Source of the DNA: Leptoclinus maculatus | Lineage: Eukaryota; Chordata; Actinopteri; Perciformes; Stichaeidae | Assembly: GCA_032191485.1 (NCBI GenBank) | Contig: JAVDOI010000007.1 | Coordinates: 13,047,680-13,111,679 of the forward strand | Direction: 5' to 3' | Length of the DNA stretch: 64,000 bases | Shown: one piece after another, positions 1 through 11,400 of the stretch | Layout: each line of letters opens with the position of its first letter | How positions within the stretch are numbered: the stretch's first letter is position 1 | Program-made: the position numbers and the translations under genes | The notes under the pieces: model-generated | What the model was told of the DNA's origin: nothing | The model's input: only the letters and a program-made list of their open reading frames with translations | Database searches by the model: none

Positions 1-1599
1 ATGGAGGGATAGTTGCCATTTTTTGAATGACAGTAGAGCTCATGTAATCAATTACCGTGTTGTCCACATTCTGCGATAGGTAGACAATACATTCAAGGTG
101 TAAATCTTATGTCATATTATGTACCGTGGGGAATGATCTGAGAAACACTTTCATTTATAGTTGGATCAATTTAGCAATGTCGGAAAAAACTGACAGCAAC
201 CGAACGCCACGGCCAAGAACGAAACCTGCGTATATGTGTAACGTGAAAGGTAGCATGTGTTTGCATAGTCATTGTACTAGTGGCTTTCTGTGAGTGTGTA
301 ATAGAGGGCGTCACACTGTTACACAGCTTGGACTCCAGATGTTCCCCGTGTTGTCAGTTTGAGCAGTGATGTTGACATGCCAATAACATACCTTCCCCCA
401 TCCTAAATGCCTCGACCAAGTGCCGAAATGTTCCTAGTTCTTTTCCGCACTGCTGCATTCAGCTTGTTTTTTCCTCTTCCTTCTATATATATATATATAT
501 ATATATATAGATGCTAGCCACTCTCTTTCTAATAGTTTAGATATTAGAGATTGCTTCAAACACAGTCTCAAGCCATGAAGCTTTTTTTTACTACATCGGA
601 TCCATGTCACGCCATCGAACCCCCACATCTCTAATTAAGTCTGAGCGAACCAGATGACCTGCAGTAACCCTGTACCAACAACTGGGTTTGAATCTAATGA
701 GACTGAGAAGATGTTTTCTTGCAACATACACATAAGTTCCTTTAGTACCGTCACACGATGTGGTACCAGAGTTTACAGACTGCAAATGCATCTCAGTCTA
801 AAACGTGCTGCGTTGCACACAGCTGCAAAACCATCTTTCCACTTCACCTGTGCTCTTACTGAGGTCATTGCCCACCACTGGAGGGGTTTCTTCACTCAAG
901 ACGTGGATCTGGGCCAAGATTACCTCACGTTAATATTCCTAGTAAAGCTTTAAACTACTGCTACTCTCAACTAAATACGTTTAAAAGCCATTTGGTAACA
1001 CATTATCTTTCCCATGTTAATCCCAGAGTGTGTTCAATGTTATTGTTGAGCTAAGCCTCTATCCCCCCATGTCTTATATATCGTGCAGAGACCCCAATGA
1101 ATCTGTTCAGGGCTGCTACCGAAGTGTACAGTATGAGCACCTGGGACCAACAGGAGGAAACTATATTTATAAAGCATGCAACTAATGCTAGTAACAATCA
1201 ACAAATAGTGCAGTATGCTGCCTTCTCAGAGCACAAAGTGGCTGGCTGGTACTAATAAGCAATACACTGTTATGAGTCATTAATGCTTACAATCAACAAT
1301 ACATAAGTCATATTTATTTAGAACAATACTGGTGTTGAAAGAGCATCGGCCAGTTCCACCTTTACAGAAAACGGATTCTGAAAGCCCGCTGCTCAAATGA
1401 AACCCCAAACTATATCGTTTATAAGTCACACTAATTATAATAAATTGGCATGTTAATTCCACAAAATATGGAATATGTTGTTTCACATACTGTTATGTCA
1501 ACTTCAAAAAATTGAATAAACAGCAATGTCCAAACTCGTCCACTGGGTGATGCTGTATAATGAATTTAAAGGTACCAGGAAGAAGAAGTCCTTTACACA
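1..1599. other. Downstream flank of cracr2a, no gene recognised
   Basis: An AT-rich stretch with an (AT)13 run at 484-509. The small open frames are short and show no recognisable domain. Confidence 0.6.
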
Positions 1600-2830
1600 T
1601 GACATTAACAATTATTTATTTATTAGTTTTTTTGTATTTACATGTTTTTTATATACATTAAAGTGACGTGCAAGACACTGGCAGTAGTGGAGCACTATTA
1701 GTGACCCTAGTGCAATATTAAATGGTGAAATCAGAACTTTTTACCAAAGCCTGTTAATTATGAACCTTGCTGTAACATACAGATTACATAATTAGCGTAA
1801 CACGTTATAGTGACACCATTTACATCAAATACTTGGCGCAGAGGCAGATTAAGGTGATAAACATCATTTGGTCTTTTTGGGAAAAATAATGGTCTTTGTT
1901 AATTTCTAGACACACAACTGAGCCAACCTCCCAACTAAATGAACAACCTTCAGCACTATTACAACAAAACGACAGAAAACATACAGAGAACAAAATAACA
2001 CAAACGGCTGCAAATGCTAATATGACAGCCCTGCAACAAATGCTACATTTGAAGCTAATCATTTTCAGTTTTTCTGAAATACACCATGTATTTTGTATAT
2101 TCATCAGACAAAACACAGAAGCGCATTACTTTGGTACTGTGATGCATGGCGGTCGTTGTTTTGTACTTGTTGAAGAAACTAAGACACCCGTGCCAAATCC
2201 TGCAACTAATCTTAGCCCTAAGAGTAAAATCAACACCTCTCTGACACACCAAAAGCTTCACCAAGGTAGTGTTTACTGCAAGGTTGTTTGATACAGCTTT
2301 ACATTTTACAGTTGTTTGTGTTTTTATGTCCATGTCATGTATTTGTAGAAGCTAAAACAGCTAAAGAAAATACACAAAACACTGACTGAATACTTAAATA
2401 TATAGAGTAAAAAGCCCACATGTGAAAGATAAAAGGCCTCCGGAAGCTATATAAATATTTGACACACACACTCAGACTATACATCGTACATTTAAAAAAA
2501 GAAAAGGTCTGGGCTCAAAATGGGCTCAGTTTGATTTACATTTGTTCAGCCGTTTATATATATATATATATATTTTTCCCCATGAACCTTTCTTACATTA
2601 TTCTACTTCTCATTTTACTATATATTATTTTCAAACTGCAAACAACTTGGGTAAACATAGAGCGGACTGTTTAGAATAGTGCGTTAACATCTGTGACACA
2701 TGACAACGTCCATACAGCCCGTGGTGTTGGGTTCACCCAGAGTGCCACAAAGTGGAAGACTGTGTGAGAAACAGTTGTGCTGACGTTCAGAATAACGTGT
2801 CCTCATGTGGTCTTAGTAAAAGGGTAGTGC

Positions 2831-2870
<40 letters not shown>

Positions 2871-2884
2871 CAGCTGTTTTACTG
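1600..2884 (-). other. cracr2a: Probable cracr2a 3' UTR, ending near two overlapping AATAAA signals
   Basis: No coding sequence continues after the stop at 2885. The first clear AATAAA hexamers noticed on the minus strand are two overlapping copies at 1615-1624, which would give a 3' UTR of about 1.3 kb. The tract includes a (TG)18 repeat at 2834-2869, read as (CA) in the mRNA, and a short (AT) run near 2556-2572. A closer non-canonical signal cannot be excluded. Confidence 0.35.
2834..2869 (+). repeat. (TG)18 microsatellite just downstream of the cracr2a stop
   Basis: A perfect 36-nt run beginning 16 nt past the stop codon, so it is (CA)18 in the 3' UTR. Confidence 0.98.
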
Positions 2885-3575
2885 TCAGCAGCAGGACCTC
2901 TTCTTCTCTGAGGGGTCGCCGACCAGCTGGACCGTCTTCTCCTTCTCCCTGTCCTCTTGCTCCTTCAGAATTCTGAGGGACACAGTGAGGCATAAACAAA
3001 TGAACCAGTTCTGGGAGGACACGCTGCTGTGCGTCCAGCGCGCTCACATTCGCTCTGGAAACGTACGCATGTTTTGTATCGGGCTCTTGGGGATTAGTCG
3101 CAACACTCCCTGCTTATTCGTCATGTTGGTGTGTATTAAATGCTGATGTGCTGTATTGTCACAGCGTGGGATTGACCCCCTGAGCGTAGAACCATAAGGT
3201 CAAGCAGTAATAAATATCAAATGAAGCACATTGAGGCACATGTTTACTGTACACCTCTAATTGACTTGGAAGAAAATCATCAATGTCACACAGAGAGGAC
3301 GAAATATGGTTTTTGACATTGTCATGGACATTTGGTTGTGCGCTTCACGCCAATGAAACTCCCGGAGCCAGGTGATAAGAAAAAGTCCTTTGAACACATA
3401 AGACATTTGTATCTCAGTGCTATGCCTTATGTCGGTACAGAAATAATCCCTTTGAAAGCTGTTCAACTAGATTTACTTTTAAATTAATTGTCCCCACAAA
3501 AGGGGAAATTCTTTCCCACAGCAGTGTACACATCAGACAGCAGTAAATACAACAGCACACAGAGAGGTGGTGGCT

Positions 3576-3606
<31 letters not shown>

Positions 3607-5410
3607 ATGTCCCGTGCTACTGTGGTTGCAATGCGTGCAATGGCCTGACTGTTTAGCTCTATGAGGTTGGGGTTGGGTGTGGGGAGCCCAATTATCCTGG
3701 CAGCGGTGTTGGTTAATGCGTATGAGTTTGGAAACACATAACAAGAAGCGTGTTAAACTTAAGTGCCACACACAAAAGCCATTACTTTTTTGCTCACCTG
3801 GCTAAATGAATCATGGACTCCATCACATTGTGTCCCGAGCATGCGCTGCACTCATAGAAAGCCATCTGGCAGTCCTGGAAAAGTGGCGGACATATCAAAT
3901 CAGTACTAATAGTTGTAAAAGCACAAAGAAAAAAAGAAATCTCATGCAGCAATATTACCTCACCTTTTCAGTCACCATAGAAACTACATTACACATCGAA
4001 GACTAGAAGAATAAAAAGAACTAGGTCGCTTCCTGGTAAAACTCTCTATTCTGTAATCATGTTTCTTTCATTTATCACAACTCAAAACAAAATGCGCCAC
4101 TGGCTGGACACCGATTACTCCTCTAGAACCTTGAGTTTAACGGACAAAACACCAACAGACCTTGGCTAGTCTTTCCCCCACTCCTTTCTGAACTTGTCTC
4201 TCGACCTCCTTGTCCGTTTTGTTTCCCAAGAGCATGATGGGGATGTCCTCGCCTGCGCCCTCCTGTGAAAGAAGAGAACCAAAGAATACAGATCCTAAAA
4301 GAGCCCCATGCAGTTAAAAGACTAGGCCACCAGCTATTGGCTGCCCAGTGGGAAACCAGCCAGCTGTATGGATGCATCGCTGGAAACAAATTCAGCAACT
4401 GACCTTCATTTGCCGTATATATCTTCTACATTACAAAACTGTAAAATATATTTTCAACACGTACCCACTCTTACTTACTTTTACACAAAGTAAAACAAAC
4501 ATTTGTTCTGCTCGTGGTGTTTCTGTGAAGCACAGGGTGGCTGTTAGCGTCTTACCTTTACACTTGTCAGCCACTGTCTGACAGCTGTGAAGCTCTGCGC
4601 GGTTGTGATGTCATACAGCACAACCACACCGTCAGCCTTGCGAAAGAATTGTTTGGTGATGCTCCGATACCTGAAGGAGGAGAGAGAGGGGGGGGGGACC
4701 AGAAGATGAAGTGTTTGGATCCTGCTCCAAAAATCCCTGAAAACTCTCTTTTGGCTTCAGCTGCTTTTGTACAACTTGTGAAAATACAGGAACAATGATT
4801 ACAAATGAGATCGGAGGTGGATTAAGCTCAAAGACACATATTTAACAAAGCCGTGTTGCAGAACATAATAGACTCTGTTCGAATGTGTGTCTTTACCGCT
4901 CCTGTCCTGCTGTATCCCACAGCTGCAGTGCCACCTGGCTATTGTCCACAGCTATTGTCTTTACACTGTAATCTATACCTGCACACACAGACAAGAAAGT
5001 TGTTTAGTCAGCACATTCTGTTTTAATATCGTTTACTGTATACTGTTCCAACGACACTAGACAAATGATTGTGCACATGCGTGCCAATATGCAAATCTAT
5101 ACATTGACCTGAGAATGCATGCGATTGTTGCCCAATGTTAAAGTAAAACTATTTAAACATGATTATTGTTTTATACTGGGAAAATAATGCTTGGCTCAAT
5201 GGACCTGAAGAACTAAAACTGGCGACAATATAGGTGAAGTCAGCTGGTTTGCTCGCAAGAATCAACACTATACGTACCCACGGTGGCAGAGGTGCCAGGG
5301 TGGAAGCAGTCGTCGCAAAATCGCCGAAGGAGGGACGTCTTCCCTACGCTGGAGTTCCCCACCAGGATGATCTTGAAGAGGCGGTCGGGCGTAGAGGGAC
5401 CACCTTCCTC
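2885..5410 (-). CDS. cracr2a: cracr2a exons 12-17: C-terminal Rab GTPase domain
   Basis: Exons 5278-5410, 4897-4978, 4556-4670, 4161-4262, 3798-3874 and 2885-2972 encode residues 532-729. All GTPase boxes are present: P-loop GNSSVGKTS (549-557), switch I Thr574 in ATVGIDY, switch [13 protein letters not shown] (from 596), base-recognition NKTD (655-658), and the G5 box CSA (684-686). The last residues are KKRSCC and then TGA at 2885-2887. The terminal Cys-Cys is a geranylgeranylation site; I recall human as ending CCG, so the fish protein ends one residue earlier. All catalytic and nucleotide-contact motifs look intact. Confidence 0.96.
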
Positions 5411-8400
5411 CTGAAGAAACAGGACGCATGGCAGAGGCGATGGGATCTCGCGTTAAGCAATTAGGTACGTGGCTGACTCCTCTTTGTGTGAGGGAGGCTA
5501 CAACAGGGCCGTACTGTACATAATGATACTTTTGGAAATGAAATTGAACACGTCTCCTCCCTATATCTGCCACCTAGCTTGGAATAAGCGAGCCTTTTGC
5601 CATTAAAATAACTCGTGTTAACACTTACAGTAATTCCATTCTTGCTTACATTTAGGCTGGTCTCCTTGCCAACGGGCTGACCCCTCGGAGATGAGGGGGT
5701 TTCACTTTTCTCCGCGTCTTCCTTCGACTCTTGCTGCTGGGCAGAGGACGCGCTAGGGTAAATATCGCTCATCACCAGGTCTATATGCTCCTCACTGTCT
5801 GAGGCTTCCTCTTCCTCTTCACTACACTCCTGAAGCCGGGTTTGGGGCCGATTGTGGAGCAGGTGTGGGAGGTGGTCCTCCTCGATGGAGATGATCCTCT
5901 GGAGGTGCCCTCTTCTGTTCGCTGTGCAAGAGGACTGGCATGACTCATAGGTGAGGTTGTGCCTCACAGAGCTGGCGGTGAGCTCCTCCTCAGCCTCACT
6001 GCAGACGGAAAGTGACATTATGGCACACACACGACAGGTCCAAGACACCTGGTGATGACAGCAGAACATGCACTGTACAAACTGTGGCTTGTGTGATGCT
6101 TTACCTTTGGAAGGTATTTGTTTTTGTGTGTTTCACAACATTGATGGAAGGCCTCTGCTTCAAACTTGGTCTTTTCGTAGAATTCTTTGGATTCTGCAGA
6201 AATAAAACATGACGTTTTTACTTTAACTACAGCATGAGATTCAGGATTCAATCATTGTGGGATGGCTATTCTGGGCTCTTGTTAACACTTGCATCTTTCT
6301 GTTATTCCTATAGTCTTTAAAAAGAGGGCATATGAAGTGCGGACAGCGGAACTTTAAGTATTATTCCGCTATAATAAACGGCACATACCTGGAAGCATAT
6401 GTCTTTTTCATCCCGTAAATGTTTGTTCATTTCCCTGGAGAGAACAAAGAAATAAAGATATTAAAGAGAGAGCGAGAGAGAGAAGCTTTTCATTAAATTT
6501 AACTTTTACAGTTTTAGAGTTTTCGGTATTGTCTAACTGGCCATTATCAATTTCAATGCCTGGCCTTGTTTGATAGGCTGTTTTCTGGTGAACAATAAAC
6601 TCGCCGTGGTGGCTCTGGAGCATCCTGCTCTCCCCAGGTATATAAGAAAAGGTATTTCCTTGGCTAAACACGATATGTCAGCTGAGTAAAGATTAGCAGG
6701 CATTAGCTTGAATCCCTGGACCAGTAGTTTCAAATCACAAGCTAAATATCCGTGTCACGTCTCTGTACTGCGTTTTGTTTGTACTGGGCCCCAGTACAGC
6801 TGCACATCTAGATCCAAACCTCAAGAGGTCCAGTTGTTTGAGGAGGCCCGCTCGCTCTCGCTGCAGTCCCTCAGTCAGTCTGTATATTTCACTGTGTTGA
6901 ACAACAAAGCATGCTTTGTTACAAACACTCTATGACCAGCCACAGTATGCACTTAAAACACTTTATTTAAAACTAGTGAGGAAATATGAACCGGAGCATA
7001 TTCTCATCAAGATACAGTATCACAGCATTTGAAACAAACAGTAAGATATTGTCTTTTATAATGTAATGTAGATGCGCAGTATGTAAAAATAAGATGCACA
7101 CATAATTGTAGGTTAGAGCACTGTCAGCATTACCATGTATATGATCTTAATCATTTTTCATTGACAGGATAAATTGTGTATAAAGTATTTATCACTTTGG
7201 TTCGGAGCAAAAACACGTGATCGCATCCTGACCAATCAGCAAGCAATAAGAACCCCGAGAGGCCAACCAATCAGTGCGGGAGTTATAATGAAGCTTGAGA
7301 GTTAGAAGGAAAGGTTGCAACTCACATCTCCTTGTCCTCATGAAGCCGCGTGGACTGGTCCTGGAGCACATTCAGCTGGTCCTGCGCCAAGACCAGCTCT
7401 TGGCTGGTGTGGTCCAGGTCCCGTGCCAACTCGTCATTCTTGTGCTTCAGCTTCACGTTCTCCACTTTGGTCACATGTTGCTCACTTTGAAGCTCGTGGC
7501 ACTCAAGCTCCAACTGGAGGCAAAAAGCATCGCGTCCATTTCTCGTAGCAGTACTGACCTTTAATTTAATACTATTCAATCCTCTGTGATCACACCCACA
7601 GAAATACAATCCGTAGCACTATGTGAAGGAAGATCAAAATGTCTGACACTAGCGACCCCTAGTGGTACACACTCACACAATCGACTCCAACCATTGTGCT
7701 CTCGGCTCGAGAGATGCATGGCTGTTAAATGTACAGTGACCTCTTTAACGCACAGTCATAGGATGGACGTAAGGAGACGGCATGATGTGAAGACATAATA
7801 CCTTCAAACAGCTGACTGCCTTTAAATATTGTGATGAATTCCATCAACAGGTACAATCGTGAGCAGAACGGTACTAAATGCTTTTGAAGCTGTACCAGCC
7901 TGTACGCCACTGTGTGGACATCCGCTCTCCACAAACGCTTGGTAAACAGCCGACTTATTAATTAGAGGTGTTAGGTGCTGTGAGACCTTGTTGGTGTGAC
8001 CAGAGTTAATTTAAGTGAACTAATTAGCCTTAAAAGCCGGAGTGCACGTCTGTAAACGGAGTTGTGGCAGAACCTCTAAACATCGAACAGTATCTATCAA
8101 CACGAGCTGCTGCAGGAAAAGCTCACTGGAGAAGCATCGATTCGATGCAAATCTGCTCGCAACATGTTTTGACGTCCTTACTGAGTGGTGGAATGTAACT
8201 AAGTACATTTACTGAAGTACTGTACTTATGTGCAACTTTATTTGAGTACTTTAATTTTCTGCTACTTTATACTTCAACTACATCTGAGAGGCAAATATTG
8301 TACTTTTCACTCCGCTACATTTCTGGTTTTTTTTATGTTGAGGTTAATATTACAAAATATAAATCAACTAACAAATTATAATGTTTTATCGTGGATCAAG

Positions 8401-11400
8401 CTACCCACCAGTATATAAAGTAGTCCCTTAACTCCACCTCTAACAGCAGCAACATTAGTGACGATTAAATATTAAAGCATCAGTCTCAGTCCATACATCC
8501 TGTTTCTACACATCAAGTAAAGACGGCGCCGCCTAACAAGCAGGATCATAGTCTGAGAAATAAACCAACTCATGCATGTTAAGTACTCGACAAATTGTTG
8601 AAAATGTATGTGTAGGTTACTGTAGAGATCCATCACTGTGTAATGATAGTTTAATAGGTGCGTTTATGGCACAGTGGTACTAAATTGCTTTATTAGCTGT
8701 TTTAAAGCATTCTGTTATCTGTCGTCTTGTTTAATGTGTTTCACGTGTTGCTGCTCCGACAGCTGAATTTCCTTCTGGGATAACTGTGTGTGTGTAAAGT
8801 GTTTCTCATGGAGAGCGAATACTGCACTGCACTCTCTGAGTAATCCTCTCGCTCGGCCTATCTCGTACTCACCCGTCTCTGTTTCTGAAAGAGCTGCTCC
8901 AGCTCTTGCTCCTTACCAGACAGCTGCAGCTCCATGTCCTGACTGCGAGACAGAAAGCGCTCATAGTCCTTAAGTGCAGGGATAAAAGAGGGAGGCGGGA
9001 GGACAGAGTGCAAGTGTGATGAAGAAGAGGCAGATGTACGGTATTTGATATATTTAGCAACGAGGTAGGTTTGTACCTGCAGCACAATCCTGTCTTTTTC
9101 AGTTTTTATTTGCTGCTCCATTTCCTCATAAAGGTGCTGGATCTCATCGTCGTGTGTTGCTGCTTTCCTGTATGGATACAATTCAGATGCGATAATGTGC
9201 CGTACAGTGTGTAACTCCGCCTAGACTGCCTAGAACGACACACTTGAAGTCAAACCGTAGTTTTGAATGACCCGAGTCACATGTCTCCCTGACCTCTTGA
9301 GAGCGCTCTCCATGTCCCTCTTCTCCTGGTTGGCCTCTATGATCTGGGATGTCACTCTGGCCAGGAAGTCCTCAAAATTGGATAAAAGGTGGGGTTCATC
9401 TCGGCTCAGCTGGGCCCACAAACTGCGCACTTCAGCGCGACTGAGGGGACAGAATGCAGAAGCAGGAGTCAATGAGAAATTCGCTTTTTTTTTTTTAGAA
9501 GACAAACAGAAGAATTCAAGGACAGCAACAGTCCAACACACACACGTACATAGAGGCAGCAGCTCAGGTACCAGATCCTTGTGGTTTCTAAAAGAACATA
9601 ACGTTCTTTATCTTGAAACATCTGTTTATTATTGCAGCAAAAAAAAAAAAGAATCTGACACTTCAGTCATAACTGCTTGTCTGCTGCATACTGTGCCAGT
9701 ACAGTAAGCTACAGTAGTGGGCCGTCAGGGCCTGCAAAGCCTTCTCTGCTGGCCTAAACAGAATCACAAAGTTATAGCTATTTTATAATTTTATATTTTT
9801 TCTTAAATACACTACATGTATTATAATTTATAAAAATGTTTTTCCCATTATCTTATTTTCTCATAGCACAGCTACTGTCTTCCTCAGTTGCTCTGCTTCC
9901 AGTGCAGCTTGTTTTAAGTAGAGCTTTTATCCAATCAGATTTCACCTCTGTGTCTCTAGGTAAGAAGAGAGGCCCGAGGCCTGCAGACTCACAAGTGAAT
10001 CCCTTTGCAGTTTAAGTGAATGGGGACGATATTGTTGATTGTCATAGTGTTCAACCAATCAGATCTTTAGTTTGACATGTTGGGCGTATTCTTTGACGTG
10101 CCAAAGCCTGCTAGCTGGGTTAGCCATACGTGATTGGTCAGTGGGCTAGCGTGACATGTTGGGCGGTGACAATCCCAATATCCGCTGCCTCTGTCGAGCG
10201 GACATTTTTAGCCCTCAAACGCATTAAAACGTATTCAGGAAATACAACTGGGGAGGCTCGACTGTCTTCACTGGCGTCCATGAATCGAGAAGGACTTCTT
10301 ACTGGAACTAAAACGCACGGATGTACTGAACAACCGTGAGATTAAACTCTTTGTTAACAAAGAAAGGAGGATGGAGTTTGTCTTTAAATAGTGAACGGCA
10401 GCTCTGGTAAGTTAAATGCGTTTGTTTTTACATCTGCAGTAGCTTTAATATGCTTGTTTGTATATTATTATTTGTACAACTTGTTTTTATGAAGATGGAT
10501 TTTTGTTTGGTTTTATATGTGATAGGAACCATTGTTACGTCCTATGTTGCTCTGGGGACATATTTAGCCGGTGCCAGTGTTGCCAACTTGCCGTCTTTCT
10601 CGCTAAATCTGGCGACTTTCCAAACCCTCTAGCGACTTTTTTTGTCAAAAGCTACTAGCGACAAATCTAGCGACTTGTTCTGGTGTTATTGGAGACTTTT
10701 CTGGTGTTTTGACTCGATGACGTTAAAGCACGTACGTTCTACAGTTACTGTCGTCAACGAGCAGCGGGTGCTGCCGCGAGCCCCTCCGCCACGAGCCCCT
10801 CCGCCGCCCCAAAGCACACACAGGCGGGTACTCTCACAGAAGCCTCGCGCAGCAGTCAGAGCAGAGAGGAGACGCAGTCTCAGCGTATTCTCTGCAGTTA
10901 GTGTATTTATAGGTGTTGGCTTCATTTTTACACAAAACAAATAATAACCGTAGCTGTGTTTCAGCTGCAGGACAGCAGTGAAGGCCCAGGTATAAAATGC
11001 ACTGCCCGCCACTGGTAAGCTATGATAAGGTAGGGCAAGTCAAACAAATCCCTGGAAGACTTTTCAACAGTTACAAGTACCTAAAAGTCTTGTCAACATC
11101 GATATCAGTTAGTGCTGCACAAACTGATCTGAACATCTAAAATGTCAACTGGAGCTAACCGGGTAGGAGGCGGAAGCCAATAGGATGTGTAAATCTGACA
11201 TCCACCTCCACCACTGTTTACTTTTGAGTCAGAGTTGTTTGTTAAAGGTGAGGCTAGTCATGCATTTCATAAGATCCTGTCATTATCCACTACATATCAC
11301 AGTCCAACAAAGCAATGTCTAAACAGAGCTCAACGAGAGTTACTAATGCAGAGAAAGTTGACGTTAATGGTTCAGATTAAGATTGCGAAGGCTTTTTGAG

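Larger units (their letters stand above)
9712..11014 (+). mobile_element. hAT-family DNA transposon, internally deleted, with 8-bp TSD
   Basis: The element lies in the cracr2a intron 9441-11754, opposite to the gene. Identical octamers GTAAGCTA flank it at 9704-9711 and 11015-11022, the duplication length typical of hAT elements. The ends are imperfect terminal inverted repeats: CAGTAGTGGGCCGT on the left and, read inward from the right, CAGTGGCGGGCAGT (11 of 14 match). A transposase C-terminal fragment lies at 10150-10391 in plus orientation. At 1.3 kb it is too short for a complete hAT transposase gene, so it is a non-autonomous derivative. Confidence 0.93.

Noticed and set aside
8969..9076. 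Coding read-through between cracr2a exons 5 and 6
   Set aside because: It is in frame and open, but bounded by good GT and AG sites and has no counterpart in the human coiled coil, so it is an intron.
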